This document shows positions 1-9,019 of a stretch of 64,000 bases of DNA, piece after piece. The position numbers and the translations under genes were made by a program. Source of the DNA: Pseudomonas putida. Lineage in GTDB: Bacteria; Pseudomonadota; Gammaproteobacteria; Pseudomonadales; Pseudomonadaceae. The stretch is from the NCBI RefSeq assembly GCF_002741075.1, contig NZ_CP016634.1:1256501-1320500 (forward strand). The letters run 5' to 3'. The notes beneath the pieces are model-generated. The model saw only the letters and a program-made list of their open reading frames with translations, was not told the DNA's origin and made no database searches. The first letter of the stretch is position 1, and each line of letters starts with the position of its first letter.

Positions 1-708
1 GAGTCGTTGTTCGACAGCCGCGCCTTGCTCGCCCTGCAGGGCCCGGCGGCCGCCACGGTGCTGGCGCGCCTGGCCCCTGAAGTCAAAACCATGACTTTCA
101 TGCAGTTCGCTCGCGTGCGGCTGTTAGGTGTCGACTGTTATGTCAGCCGCTCGGGCTACACCGGTGAGGACGGCTACGAGATCTCCGTGCCGACCCAGGA
201 CGCCCTGATGCTGGCCCGTTCGTTGCTCGCCGAGCCCGAAGTCGAGGCCATCGGCCTGGGCGCGCGTGACTCGCTGCGTCTGGAGGCCGGGCTGTGCCTG
301 TATGGCCACGACATGGCCCAGCACACCACGCCGGTCGAGGCGAGTCTGAGCTGGGCGATTTCCAAGGCCCGCCGTGCCGACGGCGCGCGCCCGGGTGGCT
401 TCCCCGGTGCTGAACGGATCCTCGCCCAGTTGCGCGATGGCGTGCCGAGCAAGCGGGTCGGGCTGCTGACCCAGGAGCGGGTGCCGGTGCGCGAAGGTGC
501 GCCATTGCTCGATGCCCAAGGTCAGGTGATCGGCCAGGTCACCAGCGGTGGTTTCGGCCCGAGCCTGGGCGGCCCATTGGCGATGGGCTACGTGCAGACC
601 GCATTCGCGGCCCTGGGCACCGAGGTCTTCGCCCAGGTGCGGGGCAAGCGGGTGCCGATGAGCGTGACCCGCACGCCGTTCGTGGCGCACCGTTACTACC
701 GAGGCTGA
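1..708 (+). CDS. gcvT: Aminomethyltransferase (glycine cleavage T protein), 5'-truncated
   Basis: The reading frame is open from the first base of the window, so the N-terminal part lies outside it. The visible ~235 residues match the C-terminal half of GcvT: the FDSRALLALQGP and SRSGYTGEDGYEI segments of the folate-binding core, then a C-terminal barrel with GxVTSGGFGPSLGGPLAMGYV. GcvT transfers the methylene group from the aminomethyl-lipoyl arm of GcvH to tetrahydrofolate and releases ammonia. lipA follows after 18 bases, so the two are probably one transcript; GcvH needs the lipoyl group that LipA completes. Other glycine cleavage genes may lie upstream, outside the window. Confidence 0.93.
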   Translation, partial: ESLFDSRALLALQGPAAATVLARLAPEVKTMTFMQFARVRLLGVDCYVSRSGYTGEDGYEISVPTQDALMLARSLLAEPEVEAIGLGARDSLRLEAGLCLYGHDMAQHTTPVEASLSWAISKARRADGARPGGFPGAERILAQLRDGVPSKRVGLLTQERVPVREGAPLLDAQGQVIGQVTSGGFGPSLGGPLAMGYVQTAFAALGTEVFAQVRGKRVPMSVTRTPFVAHRYYRG

Positions 709-726
709 AGGCCTTCTTGCCGGAGC

Positions 727-1716
727 ATGAACATGAACGAAATCCTGCCTGTCGCCCCACGGCCAGCCCCCCTGGAGCCCGGAATCAAGTTGCGCGGCGC
801 CGAGAAGGTGGCGCGGATCCCGGTGAAGATCCTGCCCACCGAGGAGGTGCCGCGCAAACCGGAGTGGATCCGCGTGCAGATCCCGACCACGCCGGAGGTG
901 GCGCGCATCAAAGCCTTGCTGCGCAAACACAAGCTGCACAGCGTGTGTGAGGAGGCCTCCTGCCCGAACCTTGGAGAGTGTTTCTCAGGCGGCACGGCGA
1001 CGTTCATGATCATGGGCGACATCTGCACGCGCCGTTGCCCGTTCTGCGACGTCGGCCATGGCCGGCCCAAACCGCTGGATGTCGATGAGCCCCGGAACCT
1101 GGCGATCGCCATCGCCGAGTTGCGCTTGAAATACGTGGTCATCACCTCGGTCGACCGGGACGATCTGCGCGACGGCGGGGCGCAGCACTTCGTCGATTGC
1201 CTGCGCGAGATCCGCCAGCGTTCGCCGGGTATCCAACTGGAAACCCTGGTACCGGATTATCGTGGACGCATGGACGTGGCGCTGGCGATCACCGAGCAGG
1301 AGCCGCCGGATGTGTTCAACCACAACCTGGAAACCGTGCCGCGCCTGTACAAGGCGGCACGGCCGGGTTCGGACTTCGAGTGGTCGCTGGATCTCTTGGA
1401 AGGTTTCAAACAGCGTATCCCCGGCGTGCCGACCAAGTCAGGGCTGATGCTGGGGCTGGGCGAGACCGACGAAGAGGTGCTTGAAGTGATGCAGCGCATG
1501 CGCGAGCATCAGGTCGACATGCTGACCCTGGGGCAGTATCTGCAGCCCTCGCGCAGCCATTTGCCGGTGCAGCGCTTCGTGCACCCGGACACCTTTGCCT
1601 GGTTCGCCGAGCAGGCGTTGGCCATGGGCTTCAGCAACGTGGCCTCGGGGCCATTGGTGCGCTCTTCGTACCATGCCGATCAGCAGGTGGCGGCGGTGGC
1701 GGCGAGCGTCGGGTAG
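727..1716 (+). CDS. lipA: Lipoyl synthase
   Basis: A 329-residue radical SAM enzyme that inserts two sulfurs into octanoyl groups on lipoyl domains. Both clusters are visible: the auxiliary 4Fe-4S cysteines C74, C79 and C85 (C-x4-C-x5-C) and the SAM cluster C100, C104, C107 (CTRRCPFC). The conserved C-terminal RSSYHA that supplies the serine ligand is present at the end. ATG at 727 has AGG-like bases in GCCGGAGC just before it; a second ATG at 733 is possible. The gene directly follows gcvT, which ties lipoylation to glycine cleavage. P. putida-type genomes commonly have a lipA near lipB, so this may be a second, pathway-dedicated copy; that is inference. Confidence 0.96.
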   Translation: MNMNEILPVAPRPAPLEPGIKLRGAEKVARIPVKILPTEEVPRKPEWIRVQIPTTPEVARIKALLRKHKLHSVCEEASCPNLGECFSGGTATFMIMGDICTRRCPFCDVGHGRPKPLDVDEPRNLAIAIAELRLKYVVITSVDRDDLRDGGAQHFVDCLREIRQRSPGIQLETLVPDYRGRMDVALAITEQEPPDVFNHNLETVPRLYKAARPGSDFEWSLDLLEGFKQRIPGVPTKSGLMLGLGETDEEVLEVMQRMREHQVDMLTLGQYLQPSRSHLPVQRFVHPDTFAWFAEQALAMGFSNVASGPLVRSSYHADQQVAAVAASVG

Positions 1717-1770
1717 CAAGACTGGATGCGCAGGCGGTCGAAAGCGTCCGCCCGCGTGTCCAGCGACGCC

Positions 1771-3489
1771 CTATGTCGAGGCCAGCCCTTGCGCTGGGCT
1801 GACGTCCGGGGCGGCCAGCGCCTTGGTGTCGATGCGACGGAACAGGAACTTGCTTTTGTTCTGGTCGAACACATAGATCGCTGCCAGCGGAATGGCCGTG
1901 ATCAGCACCCCGGTGAGCACATCGGCGACCGCATGATTGAAGAGGTTGAGCAGCGGTACAGGCATGAGTGCCTTGGACAAGGTATTGGCGACATACAGGC
2001 CAATCACTGTGGACGCCGTACCGAATAACACCACGGCAATTTTCTCGTACTTCTGTTCCGCCTCGCTGATGAGTACGCGAACGCAGCGCACGGTGGACAG
2101 TGTGCACTCCCTGATGATCGACAGAACCAGCGCTGGCAGCTTGACCAGCATGGAAATCAGGATCTGTGGGATTGCACTGAGCACACCCGCCACACCGCCT
2201 TCGATACCTGCCTGACGGGCCTGCGCCATGACATTGCGCTCCTCGAAGCGGGCATTGAGTTTGGCGGACAGCTTCTGGCGGCGCTCATCCAGGCCTTTGA
2301 GAACGCCTTGTTTATCGGTGATGAGGCCTTGCTGGGTGATGTCCTTGATTTCGTCCACGAAAATATCGACGGTTTCGGCGACGATGACCCCGACGACTTG
2401 CTGTGCGGCCATTCTCGCCCCGGCATCGGCAACGGACAGGCCGATCTCCTTGAGCGCCTGAAGCCGGATCGAGGCGAGCTGCGCTTGGGCTTTTTCATAC
2501 TTCTCCAGCGCATCCTTTTCGCTGATGGTCACCTCCTTGTCGTTGGCGCCAATGACGAACCGGATGATGTCCGGGTTGTCGGGGTCGCGCGTGCCGTATC
2601 GATCGATGTAATCGGTCAGGTCCTTGTCGCCCTTGGAACCGTTGAGCGAGTCATCGGCGAAAATGAGGTTTTGCTTGAAGTTGATGGCATCGATGATGCC
2701 GTCGTCATCGGTGGCTATCCGCAGCAGCAAATCGTTGTAGATCTGCTTTTTGGGGATGATGTGCTCGATGTCGGTTGACCAGGGATCGAGCGTGTTGTCA
2801 GGGCTTGCGTCATAACCATTGGGGAGCCAGCTGAAGGTGTTGCGCCCTTCTAAACGGCTGTCGTTCATGGCCGCAAAGTTTTCATGGTCGTGCAGGTTGT
2901 TTTCTTTCTTGAAGTCTTTGTAACTGACTGAGAGGTTGTCGTACTTGGCTTCGTTGCTGCGATCAAGGCCGGCGACGACCGGGGACAAGCAGAAGGCGGC
3001 AATGGCTCTGCGCAGGGCTTCCTGCTTGGTTTGTTCGAAGATATGGTCGACATCCCTAGGGCGCGCCGGGAGCTTGTTCTTGACTTCGGAAATGATCTGA
3101 TCGGTGTCCTTGTCGATTTCCATCGTTCTGGAAAAGTACGAAGACACTTTCTCAGCGCTGAAGCTTGCATAACCTCGGACTTTTTCAGAGGAGCTGGAGT
3201 AGAACGCACTGGTGGACGCACTGATCTGTCCGTACTTTTCCTTGGCTTCATCCGACAGCCAGGACAGCTGCTCTTTGCTGGAAACCACCAGGGTGCTGCT
3301 GGCGGCCGAGTCAGCGAGGTCGCCGACTTTTTCACAGGTGGCCGAGTACGCGTCGCTTACGCCGTCAGCCAAGCGTTTGGAGTAGTCAACGGTTTTGTCC
3401 TTGGTATCGATCAAGGCGTCCTTGCTGCTCGAAACGGCCTCGGAGAGCTTGTTGCCCAGAGACTCGAGTTTCCCTTTGAAAAAACTCAT
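1771..3489 (-). CDS. Membrane protein with HNH/DUF1524-like motif and amphipathic N-terminus
   Basis: A 572-residue protein of unknown function. Residues 1-125 are charged amphipathic helices rich in K, D, S and A with repeated SxEKV-type segments, LEA-like in look. Residues ~235-290 contain D-IEHIIPKK (E242, H243, P246) followed ~25 residues later by INFKQNLIFADDSLNGSKGDK-type sequence; this spacing resembles the His-Me finger nuclease motif of DUF1524/GmrSD proteins. Residues ~420-560 contain several hydrophobic segments ending in a basic tail, so the C-terminus is likely in the inner membrane. It is a single gene, convergent with lipA. Start ATG at 3489 has AAGGAACG upstream. Nuclease activity, and any role in defence or stress, are inference from one motif. 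Confidence 0.75.
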   Translation of the reverse strand: MSFFKGKLESLGNKLSEAVSSSKDALIDTKDKTVDYSKRLADGVSDAYSATCEKVGDLADSAASSTLVVSSKEQLSWLSDEAKEKYGQISASTSAFYSSSSEKVRGYASFSAEKVSSYFSRTMEIDKDTDQIISEVKNKLPARPRDVDHIFEQTKQEALRRAIAAFCLSPVVAGLDRSNEAKYDNLSVSYKDFKKENNLHDHENFAAMNDSRLEGRNTFSWLPNGYDASPDNTLDPWSTDIEHIIPKKQIYNDLLLRIATDDDGIIDAINFKQNLIFADDSLNGSKGDKDLTDYIDRYGTRDPDNPDIIRFVIGANDKEVTISEKDALEKYEKAQAQLASIRLQALKEIGLSVADAGARMAAQQVVGVIVAETVDIFVDEIKDITQQGLITDKQGVLKGLDERRQKLSAKLNARFEERNVMAQARQAGIEGGVAGVLSAIPQILISMLVKLPALVLSIIRECTLSTVRCVRVLISEAEQKYEKIAVVLFGTASTVIGLYVANTLSKALMPVPLLNLFNHAVADVLTGVLITAIPLAAIYVFDQNKSKFLFRRIDTKALAAPDVSPAQGLAST

Positions 3490-3656
3490 GCAAACGTTCC
3501 TTCTTGATACCGAGTAAATGGAGGCAGTATGCCATTGCTCTCAAGAAGTGCCAGCCGTGCGAGGCTGGCGCTGTAGGGATCAGCCACCTCAGAACTTCTT
3601 GCTCACACTTGCCACCCAGGGCGCTGCCGGTGTCGTTGGAGTCGTGCAGGGTGACG

Positions 3657-3760
3657 CCTTCGGGCCGAAGATCCTGGCGGTGTACCCCAGCCATCGGCGG
3701 GCGACGGGGAAGCGGCTGGCGTTCATCGAATACCTGGAGCGCACGGAACTGAACGCCTAG
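3657..3760 (+). pseudogene. Relic of a LysR-type regulator C-terminus
   Basis: The frame ending at the TAG at 3758-3760 encodes FGPKILAVYPSHRRATGKR followed by LAFIEYLERTEL. This closely resembles the last ~30 residues of LysR effector-binding domains (the AVYP-R-R...FIDFL ending). No LysR helix-turn-helix domain exists upstream because that space holds the oppositely oriented HNH-like gene, so this is a decayed 3' fragment. It overlaps the end of the diguanylate cyclase gene by four bases on the other strand. Confidence 0.5.
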
Positions 3761-4938
3761 CCTTCGATGGCCGGTTCGCTGGCGGCACCCTGCTCGAACA
3801 CATGGACACGGTTGCGTCCTGCCGCCTTGGCGGCGTACAGCGCATCGTCCGCCAGTGCCAGCAGGCGTGAGAGTTCGTAGCCGGCGGCCTCGCTGGTGAC
3901 GATGCCGATGCTGACGCTCAGGCTCCCTGGCGTCGGCAGTGCGGCGCTGTGAAAGCGCTGGCGAATGTTCTGCGCGACCAGCGTCGCGATCTGCTCCCCC
4001 GCACCGGGCAGGAGGCAGGCGAACTCCTCGCCGCCGATCCGGCCAAACACATCGCCGTGGCGCAGGTTGCGGGTCGCCAGGTGGCTGAAGGCGATCAGCG
4101 CCTGGTCGCCTGCCTGGTGGCCGAGGCTGTCGTTCAAGCGCTTGAAGTGGTCCAGGTCGAACAGCAGCAGGGCGATGGGGGTATGGGTACGCTCGGCCTC
4201 GGCCAGTATCTGCTCGCCTTGGCTGATGAACGCCCGGCGGTTGCCGATGCCGGTCAGCTCGTCAGTGTTGGCGGCGGTCTTGTACTTCTTCTCGGCCTGC
4301 TCCTTGACCATCGCCAAGGTGATATAGGCGATGCCGGTGGCATAGAGCATCGACTCCAACAGCATGACGGCAAAGAACCGCGCGCCGTTGCCGCTGCCGG
4401 ACAAGGCGGTCTCCAGCGAGAGGCCTTCATCGACGAGGAGGCGCACGATATAGAAGCCGGTGTGCATGCTCATGATCGTCAGTGCCGGCAGATACGCCAT
4501 GTCCGTGCGTTTACGGCACCGCCACAGCTCGATGATGCCCAGGCCCGAATAGGCTGCGGCCAGGGTCGAATACACCGTGATGCGCAGCGCCAGCGACTCG
4601 TAGAACACCGGCGTGAGGCAGAACAACAACCACACCACCATGCCAAGGGCGATGCCGGGCGGGTAGGGCGCGCGCCCGGCCAGGGTGCGCATGGCCGTCC
4701 AACCCAGCGCAGCGGACAGCAACAACACGATATTGCCCAGTACCAACGGGACGAGGTCGTAGCCGCGCCCGCGCAGGCTGATCAAGGCGACGCCCAGTGA
4801 GGCCAGCAGCAACGTCGCGCCCAGGTACCCCAAAGGCCGTTCACGCTTGCCACGCGCCCAGGTGTGCAGGGTGAGCGTGCCCATCAGCCCGAGCAGGAAG
4901 ACGGTGACGAGAATGAGGGTGGGGATACTCAAGAGCAC
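3757..4938 (-). CDS. Membrane diguanylate cyclase
   Basis: A 393-residue protein. Residues ~1-215 hold about six hydrophobic helices with no recognised sensor motif. Residues ~225-385 are a GGDEF domain beginning DELTGIGNRRAF with the active-site signature IGGEEF, an accepted active variant. It should make cyclic di-GMP from two GTP at the inner membrane. No RxxD inhibitory site is obvious five residues before the signature (DVFGRIGGEEF). It appears monocistronic. The signal it reads cannot be told from sequence. Confidence 0.9.
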   Translation of the reverse strand: MLLSIPTLILVTVFLLGLMGTLTLHTWARGKRERPLGYLGATLLLASLGVALISLRGRGYDLVPLVLGNIVLLLSAALGWTAMRTLAGRAPYPPGIALGMVVWLLFCLTPVFYESLALRITVYSTLAAAYSGLGIIELWRCRKRTDMAYLPALTIMSMHTGFYIVRLLVDEGLSLETALSGSGNGARFFAVMLLESMLYATGIAYITLAMVKEQAEKKYKTAANTDELTGIGNRRAFISQGEQILAEAERTHTPIALLLFDLDHFKRLNDSLGHQAGDQALIAFSHLATRNLRHGDVFGRIGGEEFACLLPGAGEQIATLVAQNIRQRFHSAALPTPGSLSVSIGIVTSEAAGYELSRLLALADDALYAAKAAGRNRVHVFEQGAASEPAIEG

Positions 4939-5330
4939 GGGAAATCCTTTGGGCTCGGCGGCAGGTCCATCAGTCTTTCCATGTTAAGCGCCAGCGTGGC
5001 AATTTGCCAATGCGCAGAAAGTTGCAGGTTTCGGTATTGGCGCGACAGCCATTAGTGTGCCGAGAGTATCTTCAAGTTTGTTATATGGTGGGCGAAAGTA
5101 TTGTTAAACAACCTGTTTCTTGGGGCGCCAGCGTCGCTCGTCGCGACGAGGCCGCTGCCTGCGATCGGGAGCAGAGCATGCAGGCCCCCGAACGAGGCAA
5201 AACCGGTACTGGAGGCGCCCTGCGCGTGGCCTGCCGGACCCAGGGCCAAGGACCGAAAAGCACAAGACTTTCGAGGGGAAAAACCGGATAATGGCGGCCA
5301 TTTCGTTTTGCTCGTCACGGTATCCCCCGC
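4939..5330. other. Intergenic region between divergent genes; 14-bp palindrome
   Basis: The 392 bases separate the divergent diguanylate cyclase and OsmC-YcaO genes. A perfect palindrome CTCGTCGCGACGAG lies at 5137-5150, and an AT-richer stretch around 5070-5115 (TTGTTATATGG, TATTGTTAAACAA) could hold promoters. No convincing gene is seen. A very long open frame on the minus strand runs through here but is the antisense shadow of the YcaO gene. Confidence 0.4.
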
Positions 5331-7529
5331 ATGGAAATCAAGGTCAACTTTCTCGACAATCTTCGGCTTGAAGCCAAGTTTGATGACTTCACGGTCGTGG
5401 CCGACCAGCCGATTCGCTATAAAGGCGATGGGTCGGCACCGGGGCCGTTCGATTATTTCCTGGCGTCCTCGGCCTTGTGTGCGGCGTACTTTGTAAAGTT
5501 GTACTGCACTACGCGAAATATTCCGACCGATAATATTCGACTGTCGCAGAATAATATTGTCGACCCGGAAAACCGCTATAAGCAGATCTTCAAGATTCAA
5601 GTGGAATTGCCGGCCGATATCAGCGAAAAAGACCGCCAGGGCATCTTGCGCTCGATCGACCGCTGCACGGTGAAGAAGGTCGTGCAGACCGGGCCTGACT
5701 TCGTCATCGAAGAGGTGGAAAACCTCGACGCCGATGCCCAGGCGCTGCTGATGGTGGACAGCGACCCGAACGCGAGCACCTATATCCCTGGCAAGGACCT
5801 GCCGCTGGAGCAGACCATCGCCAACATGTCGCAGATCCTGGCCGGTCTGGGCATGAAGATCGAGATCGCTTCGTGGCGCAACATCGTGCCCAACGTGTGG
5901 TCGCTGCACGTTCGCGATGCCCATTCGCCGATGTGTTTCACCAACGGCAAGGGCGCGACCAAGGAGAGCGCCCTGGCTTCGGCACTGGGCGAATTCATCG
6001 AGCGCCTGAACTGCAACTTCTTCTACAACGACCAGTTCTGGGGTGAGGACATCGCCAACGCCCCGTTCGTGCACTACCCGGACGAGCGCTGGTTCAAGCC
6101 GGGCCGCAAAGATGCGCTGCCGGCCGAGATCCTCGACCCGTACTGCCTGGAAATCTACAACCCCGAAGGCGAGCTGCGAGGCTCGCACCTGTACGACACC
6201 AACTCCGGCAACGTGGAGCGTGGCATCTGCTCGCTGCCGTATGTGCGCCAGTCCGATGGCGAAGTGGTGTACTTCCCGTCCAACCTGGTCGAGAACCTGT
6301 TCCTGAGCAACGGCATGAGCGCTGGCAACACCCTGGCCGAAGCGCAGGTGCAATGCCTGTCGGAAATCTTCGAACGTGCGGTCAAGCGCGAAATCCTCGA
6401 AGGCGAGCTGGCGCTGCCGGATGTGCCGCAGCAGGTGTTGGCCAAGTACCCGGCCATCCTGGCCGGTATCCAGGGGCTTGAAGAGCAGGGCTTCCCGGTG
6501 CTGGTCAAGGATGCCTCGCTCGGTGGTGAGTTCCCGGTGATGTGCGTCACGTTGATGAACCCGCGCACCGGCGGTGTGTTCGCCTCCTTCGGCGCGCACC
6601 CAAGCTTCGAAGTGGCGCTGGAGCGCAGCCTGACCGAGCTGCTGCAGGGCCGTAGCTTCGAGGGCCTGAACGATCTGCCTCAGCCGACCTTCTCCAGCCA
6701 TGCGGTGACCGAGCCGAACAACTTCGTCGAGCACTTCATCGATTCGAGCGGCGTCGTGTCCTGGCGTTTCTTCAGCGCCAAGGCCGATTTCGAGTTCGTC
6801 GAATGGGACTTCTCGGGCCAGGGCGAGGATTCCAATGCCCAAGAGGCCGCCACGTTGTTCGGCATCCTCGAGGACATGGGCAAAGAGGTGTACATGGCGA
6901 TGTACGAGCACCTCGGTGCAACCGCCTGCCGCATCCTGGTGCCGGGCTATTCGGAAATCTACCCGGTGGATGACCTGATCTGGGACAACACCAACAAGGC
7001 CCTGTTCTTCCGCGCCGACATCCTCAACCTGCATCGCCTGGACGACAACGCCCTGGCGGCGCTGGTCGAGCGACTGGAGGAGAGCGAGCTGGATGACTAC
7101 ACCGACATCACCACCTTGATCGGTGTCGAGTTCGACGACAACACGGTCTGGGGCCAGCTGACCATCCTGGAACTCAAGCTGCTGATCTACCTCGCCCTGG
7201 AACAGTTCGAGGCGGCCAAGGAGCTGGTGGAGACCTTCCTGCAGTTCAACGACAACACCGTCGAGCGCGGGCTGTTCTACCAGGCCTTGAACGTGGTGCT
7301 GGAAGTGGAGCTGGACGAGGACCTGGAGCTGGCTGACTACGAAGCCAACTTCCGCCGCATGTTCGGCGATGCGCGCATGGATGCGGTACTGGGTTCGGTT
7401 GACGGCAGTGTGCGTTTCCATGGCCTGACGCCGACGAGCATGAAGCTCGAAGGCCTCGACCGCCACCTGCGCTTGATCGACAGCTACAAGAAGCTGCACA
7501 GCGCTCGGGCCAAGGTGACCCTGCGCTGA
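5331..7529 (+). CDS. OsmC/YcaO fusion protein
   Basis: A 732-residue protein. Residues ~1-140 form an OsmC-like domain (GDGSAPGPFDYFLASSALCAAYFVKLYC with the two conserved cysteines of that peroxidase fold). Residues ~165-560 form a YcaO domain, with GEFIERL and EAQVQCLSEIFERAVKREI supplying the acidic residues that bind Mg-ATP. A helical C-terminal part follows. E. coli YcaO (~586 residues) lacks the OsmC domain and assists RimO in methylthiolation of ribosomal protein S12 Asp88. This longer fusion is known in pseudomonads. There is no RiPP precursor next to it, so a housekeeping role is more likely than natural product synthesis. The ribosome site before ATG 5331 is weak. Confidence 0.9.
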   Translation: MEIKVNFLDNLRLEAKFDDFTVVADQPIRYKGDGSAPGPFDYFLASSALCAAYFVKLYCTTRNIPTDNIRLSQNNIVDPENRYKQIFKIQVELPADISEKDRQGILRSIDRCTVKKVVQTGPDFVIEEVENLDADAQALLMVDSDPNASTYIPGKDLPLEQTIANMSQILAGLGMKIEIASWRNIVPNVWSLHVRDAHSPMCFTNGKGATKESALASALGEFIERLNCNFFYNDQFWGEDIANAPFVHYPDERWFKPGRKDALPAEILDPYCLEIYNPEGELRGSHLYDTNSGNVERGICSLPYVRQSDGEVVYFPSNLVENLFLSNGMSAGNTLAEAQVQCLSEIFERAVKREILEGELALPDVPQQVLAKYPAILAGIQGLEEQGFPVLVKDASLGGEFPVMCVTLMNPRTGGVFASFGAHPSFEVALERSLTELLQGRSFEGLNDLPQPTFSSHAVTEPNNFVEHFIDSSGVVSWRFFSAKADFEFVEWDFSGQGEDSNAQEAATLFGILEDMGKEVYMAMYEHLGATACRILVPGYSEIYPVDDLIWDNTNKALFFRADILNLHRLDDNALAALVERLEESELDDYTDITTLIGVEFDDNTVWGQLTILELKLLIYLALEQFEAAKELVETFLQFNDNTVERGLFYQALNVVLEVELDEDLELADYEANFRRMFGDARMDAVLGSVDGSVRFHGLTPTSMKLEGLDRHLRLIDSYKKLHSARAKVTLR

Positions 7530-7532
7530 GCC

Positions 7533-7561
7533 AGTCGCCAGTCTTGGCGGCTACTTTTTTC
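7533..7561 (+). terminator. Intrinsic terminator after the OsmC-YcaO gene
   Basis: Stem AGTCGCCA / TGGCGGCT (one G-T pair) with a four-base loop, followed by TAC and six T at 7555-7560. It starts four bases after the stop codon. Confidence 0.75.
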
Positions 7562-7600
7562 GCGGCGTGATCCCACGCCCACCGGATCGGCGCCGATCTG

Positions 7601-7625
7601 GTGGGCGCGGGTTTACCCGCGAAGA
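7601..7625. repeat. REP element
   Basis: Contains GCGCGGGTTTACCCGCG, the inverted core of the P. putida-type REP family seen elsewhere in this window, between the convergent OsmC-YcaO and NCS1 permease genes. Confidence 0.6.
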
Positions 7626-7648
7626 ACACGCCGCAGAAGGGCCTGGCC

Positions 7649-9004
7649 TTATGCGCAGGCGCCGGCCAGCGCCTTGCGTCTGCCCATCAGCCAGTAGTAG
7701 CCGAGTGCCGGGAAGACCAGACCGACCGCCCAGGCCAGGTCCACCCCTTGCAGGTGGGTGGCGATGGGGCCGGCGTACATCGAGGTGTTCATGAACGGCA
7801 CCTCTACCACGATGGTGACCAGGAACACGCCAATCGCGACGCCATTCACCCGGCCATAGATACCGCTCGGCCGGAAGATGTCCTCGATGCGGTACTCCCC
7901 TTTGCGCACGACGTAATAGTCGACCAGGTTGATGGCCGTCCAGGGGATCAGGAAGTAGCTCATGAAGAAGATGAAGTTCAGGAAGAACGCGATGAAGTCA
8001 TCCTGGGCAAGCGTGCACAACCCGGTGGCCGCAGCGGCGATCACCAGCAAAAAGCCCGCCCGCACCCACGCGGTGACCTTGAGCGCGGTGAACGGCTCGA
8101 TCACGGTCACCGTCGACATGAACGCCCCATATAGATTGAAGACGTTGATGGCGATCTGGCCGTAGAGCACGAAGGCGAACATCAACACCGTGCTGCCACC
8201 GAGCAACCCCACAAGATTCAGGCCGACGTTGTCCCCGAATCCGTTCAGCGCCTTGGCCAGCACAGCACCCAGCAACATCATCCAGCTCCCGCCAATCACC
8301 GTGCCCAGGTAGCTGTACCAGAACACCTGCCGCGTGGGGGTAGCGGTGGGCAGGTACCGGGAGTAGTCGGCCACGTAAGGCGCATAGGAGAGCTGCCAGG
8401 TCACGGCGATGCTCACCGAAGCCAGGAAGGTCGGCAGGCTGAACCCTTCGAGCGACCATTGCCCGGCTGGCAACGGCAAGCTGAGTGCCAACCCGGTCGC
8501 GATACCGAATACCCCGAGCGATGCCAGCGTCAGCAGCTTTTGCAGGCGGTGGATCAATTGGTAGCCAAACAGCGCGACCAGGAAGCACACCGCACCCAAC
8601 ACCACGATGTTGCCGCCATTGCCGATCGGGCTGGCGTTGGCGACGGCCTGGGCGGCGAGCAAGGTGTTGCTGACGAAGAAGCCCAGGTAGATCAGCATCA
8701 CGAACAGCAGCGGCACGATGGCGCCATAGACGCCGAACTGTGCCCGGCTCTGGATCATCTGCGGAATGCCAAGCTTCGGCCCTTGGGCAGAATGCGAGGC
8801 CATGAACACGGCGCCGATCAGCGAGCCCAGCAAGATCGACAGCGCACTCCAGAACAGGTTGAGGCCCAGGCTGATGGGCAAGACGCCGGCCGCGACCGTG
8901 GTGATGTTGGCATTGGCGCCGAACCACACGAAGAACAGCGAACGTGCCTGACCGTAGCGCTCGTGCTCGGGGATGAAATCGATGCTGCGATTTTCAACTT
9001 TCAT
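7649..9004 (-). CDS. NCS1-family nucleobase/hydantoin-type permease
   Basis: A 451-residue, twelve-helix inner-membrane transporter of the purine-cytosine permease (NCS1) family. Family features include an N-terminal ERYGQARSLFFVWFGANANI segment and the GIPQMIQSRAQFGVYG loop after helix 3. The ATG at 9004 is chosen because GGAGA sits six bases before it; an upstream GTG at 9019 has no such site. It lies 15 bases after the isochorismatase-like gene and should be co-transcribed with it. The pairing suggests uptake and hydrolysis of a nitrogenous compound (pyrimidine, allantoin or similar amide). The substrate is not determined by the sequence. Confidence 0.9.
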   Translation of the reverse strand: MKVENRSIDFIPEHERYGQARSLFFVWFGANANITTVAAGVLPISLGLNLFWSALSILLGSLIGAVFMASHSAQGPKLGIPQMIQSRAQFGVYGAIVPLLFVMLIYLGFFVSNTLLAAQAVANASPIGNGGNIVVLGAVCFLVALFGYQLIHRLQKLLTLASLGVFGIATGLALSLPLPAGQWSLEGFSLPTFLASVSIAVTWQLSYAPYVADYSRYLPTATPTRQVFWYSYLGTVIGGSWMMLLGAVLAKALNGFGDNVGLNLVGLLGGSTVLMFAFVLYGQIAINVFNLYGAFMSTVTVIEPFTALKVTAWVRAGFLLVIAAAATGLCTLAQDDFIAFFLNFIFFMSYFLIPWTAINLVDYYVVRKGEYRIEDIFRPSGIYGRVNGVAIGVFLVTIVVEVPFMNTSMYAGPIATHLQGVDLAWAVGLVFPALGYYWLMGRRKALAGACA

Positions 9005-9019
9005 GACGGGTCTCCACAC

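Noticed and set aside
5052..7499. An 815-codon open frame on the minus strand
   Set aside because: It lies exactly antisense to the OsmC-YcaO gene, its translation is rich in H, Q and R without domains, and the plus strand has clear family motifs. High-GC third positions create such shadows.
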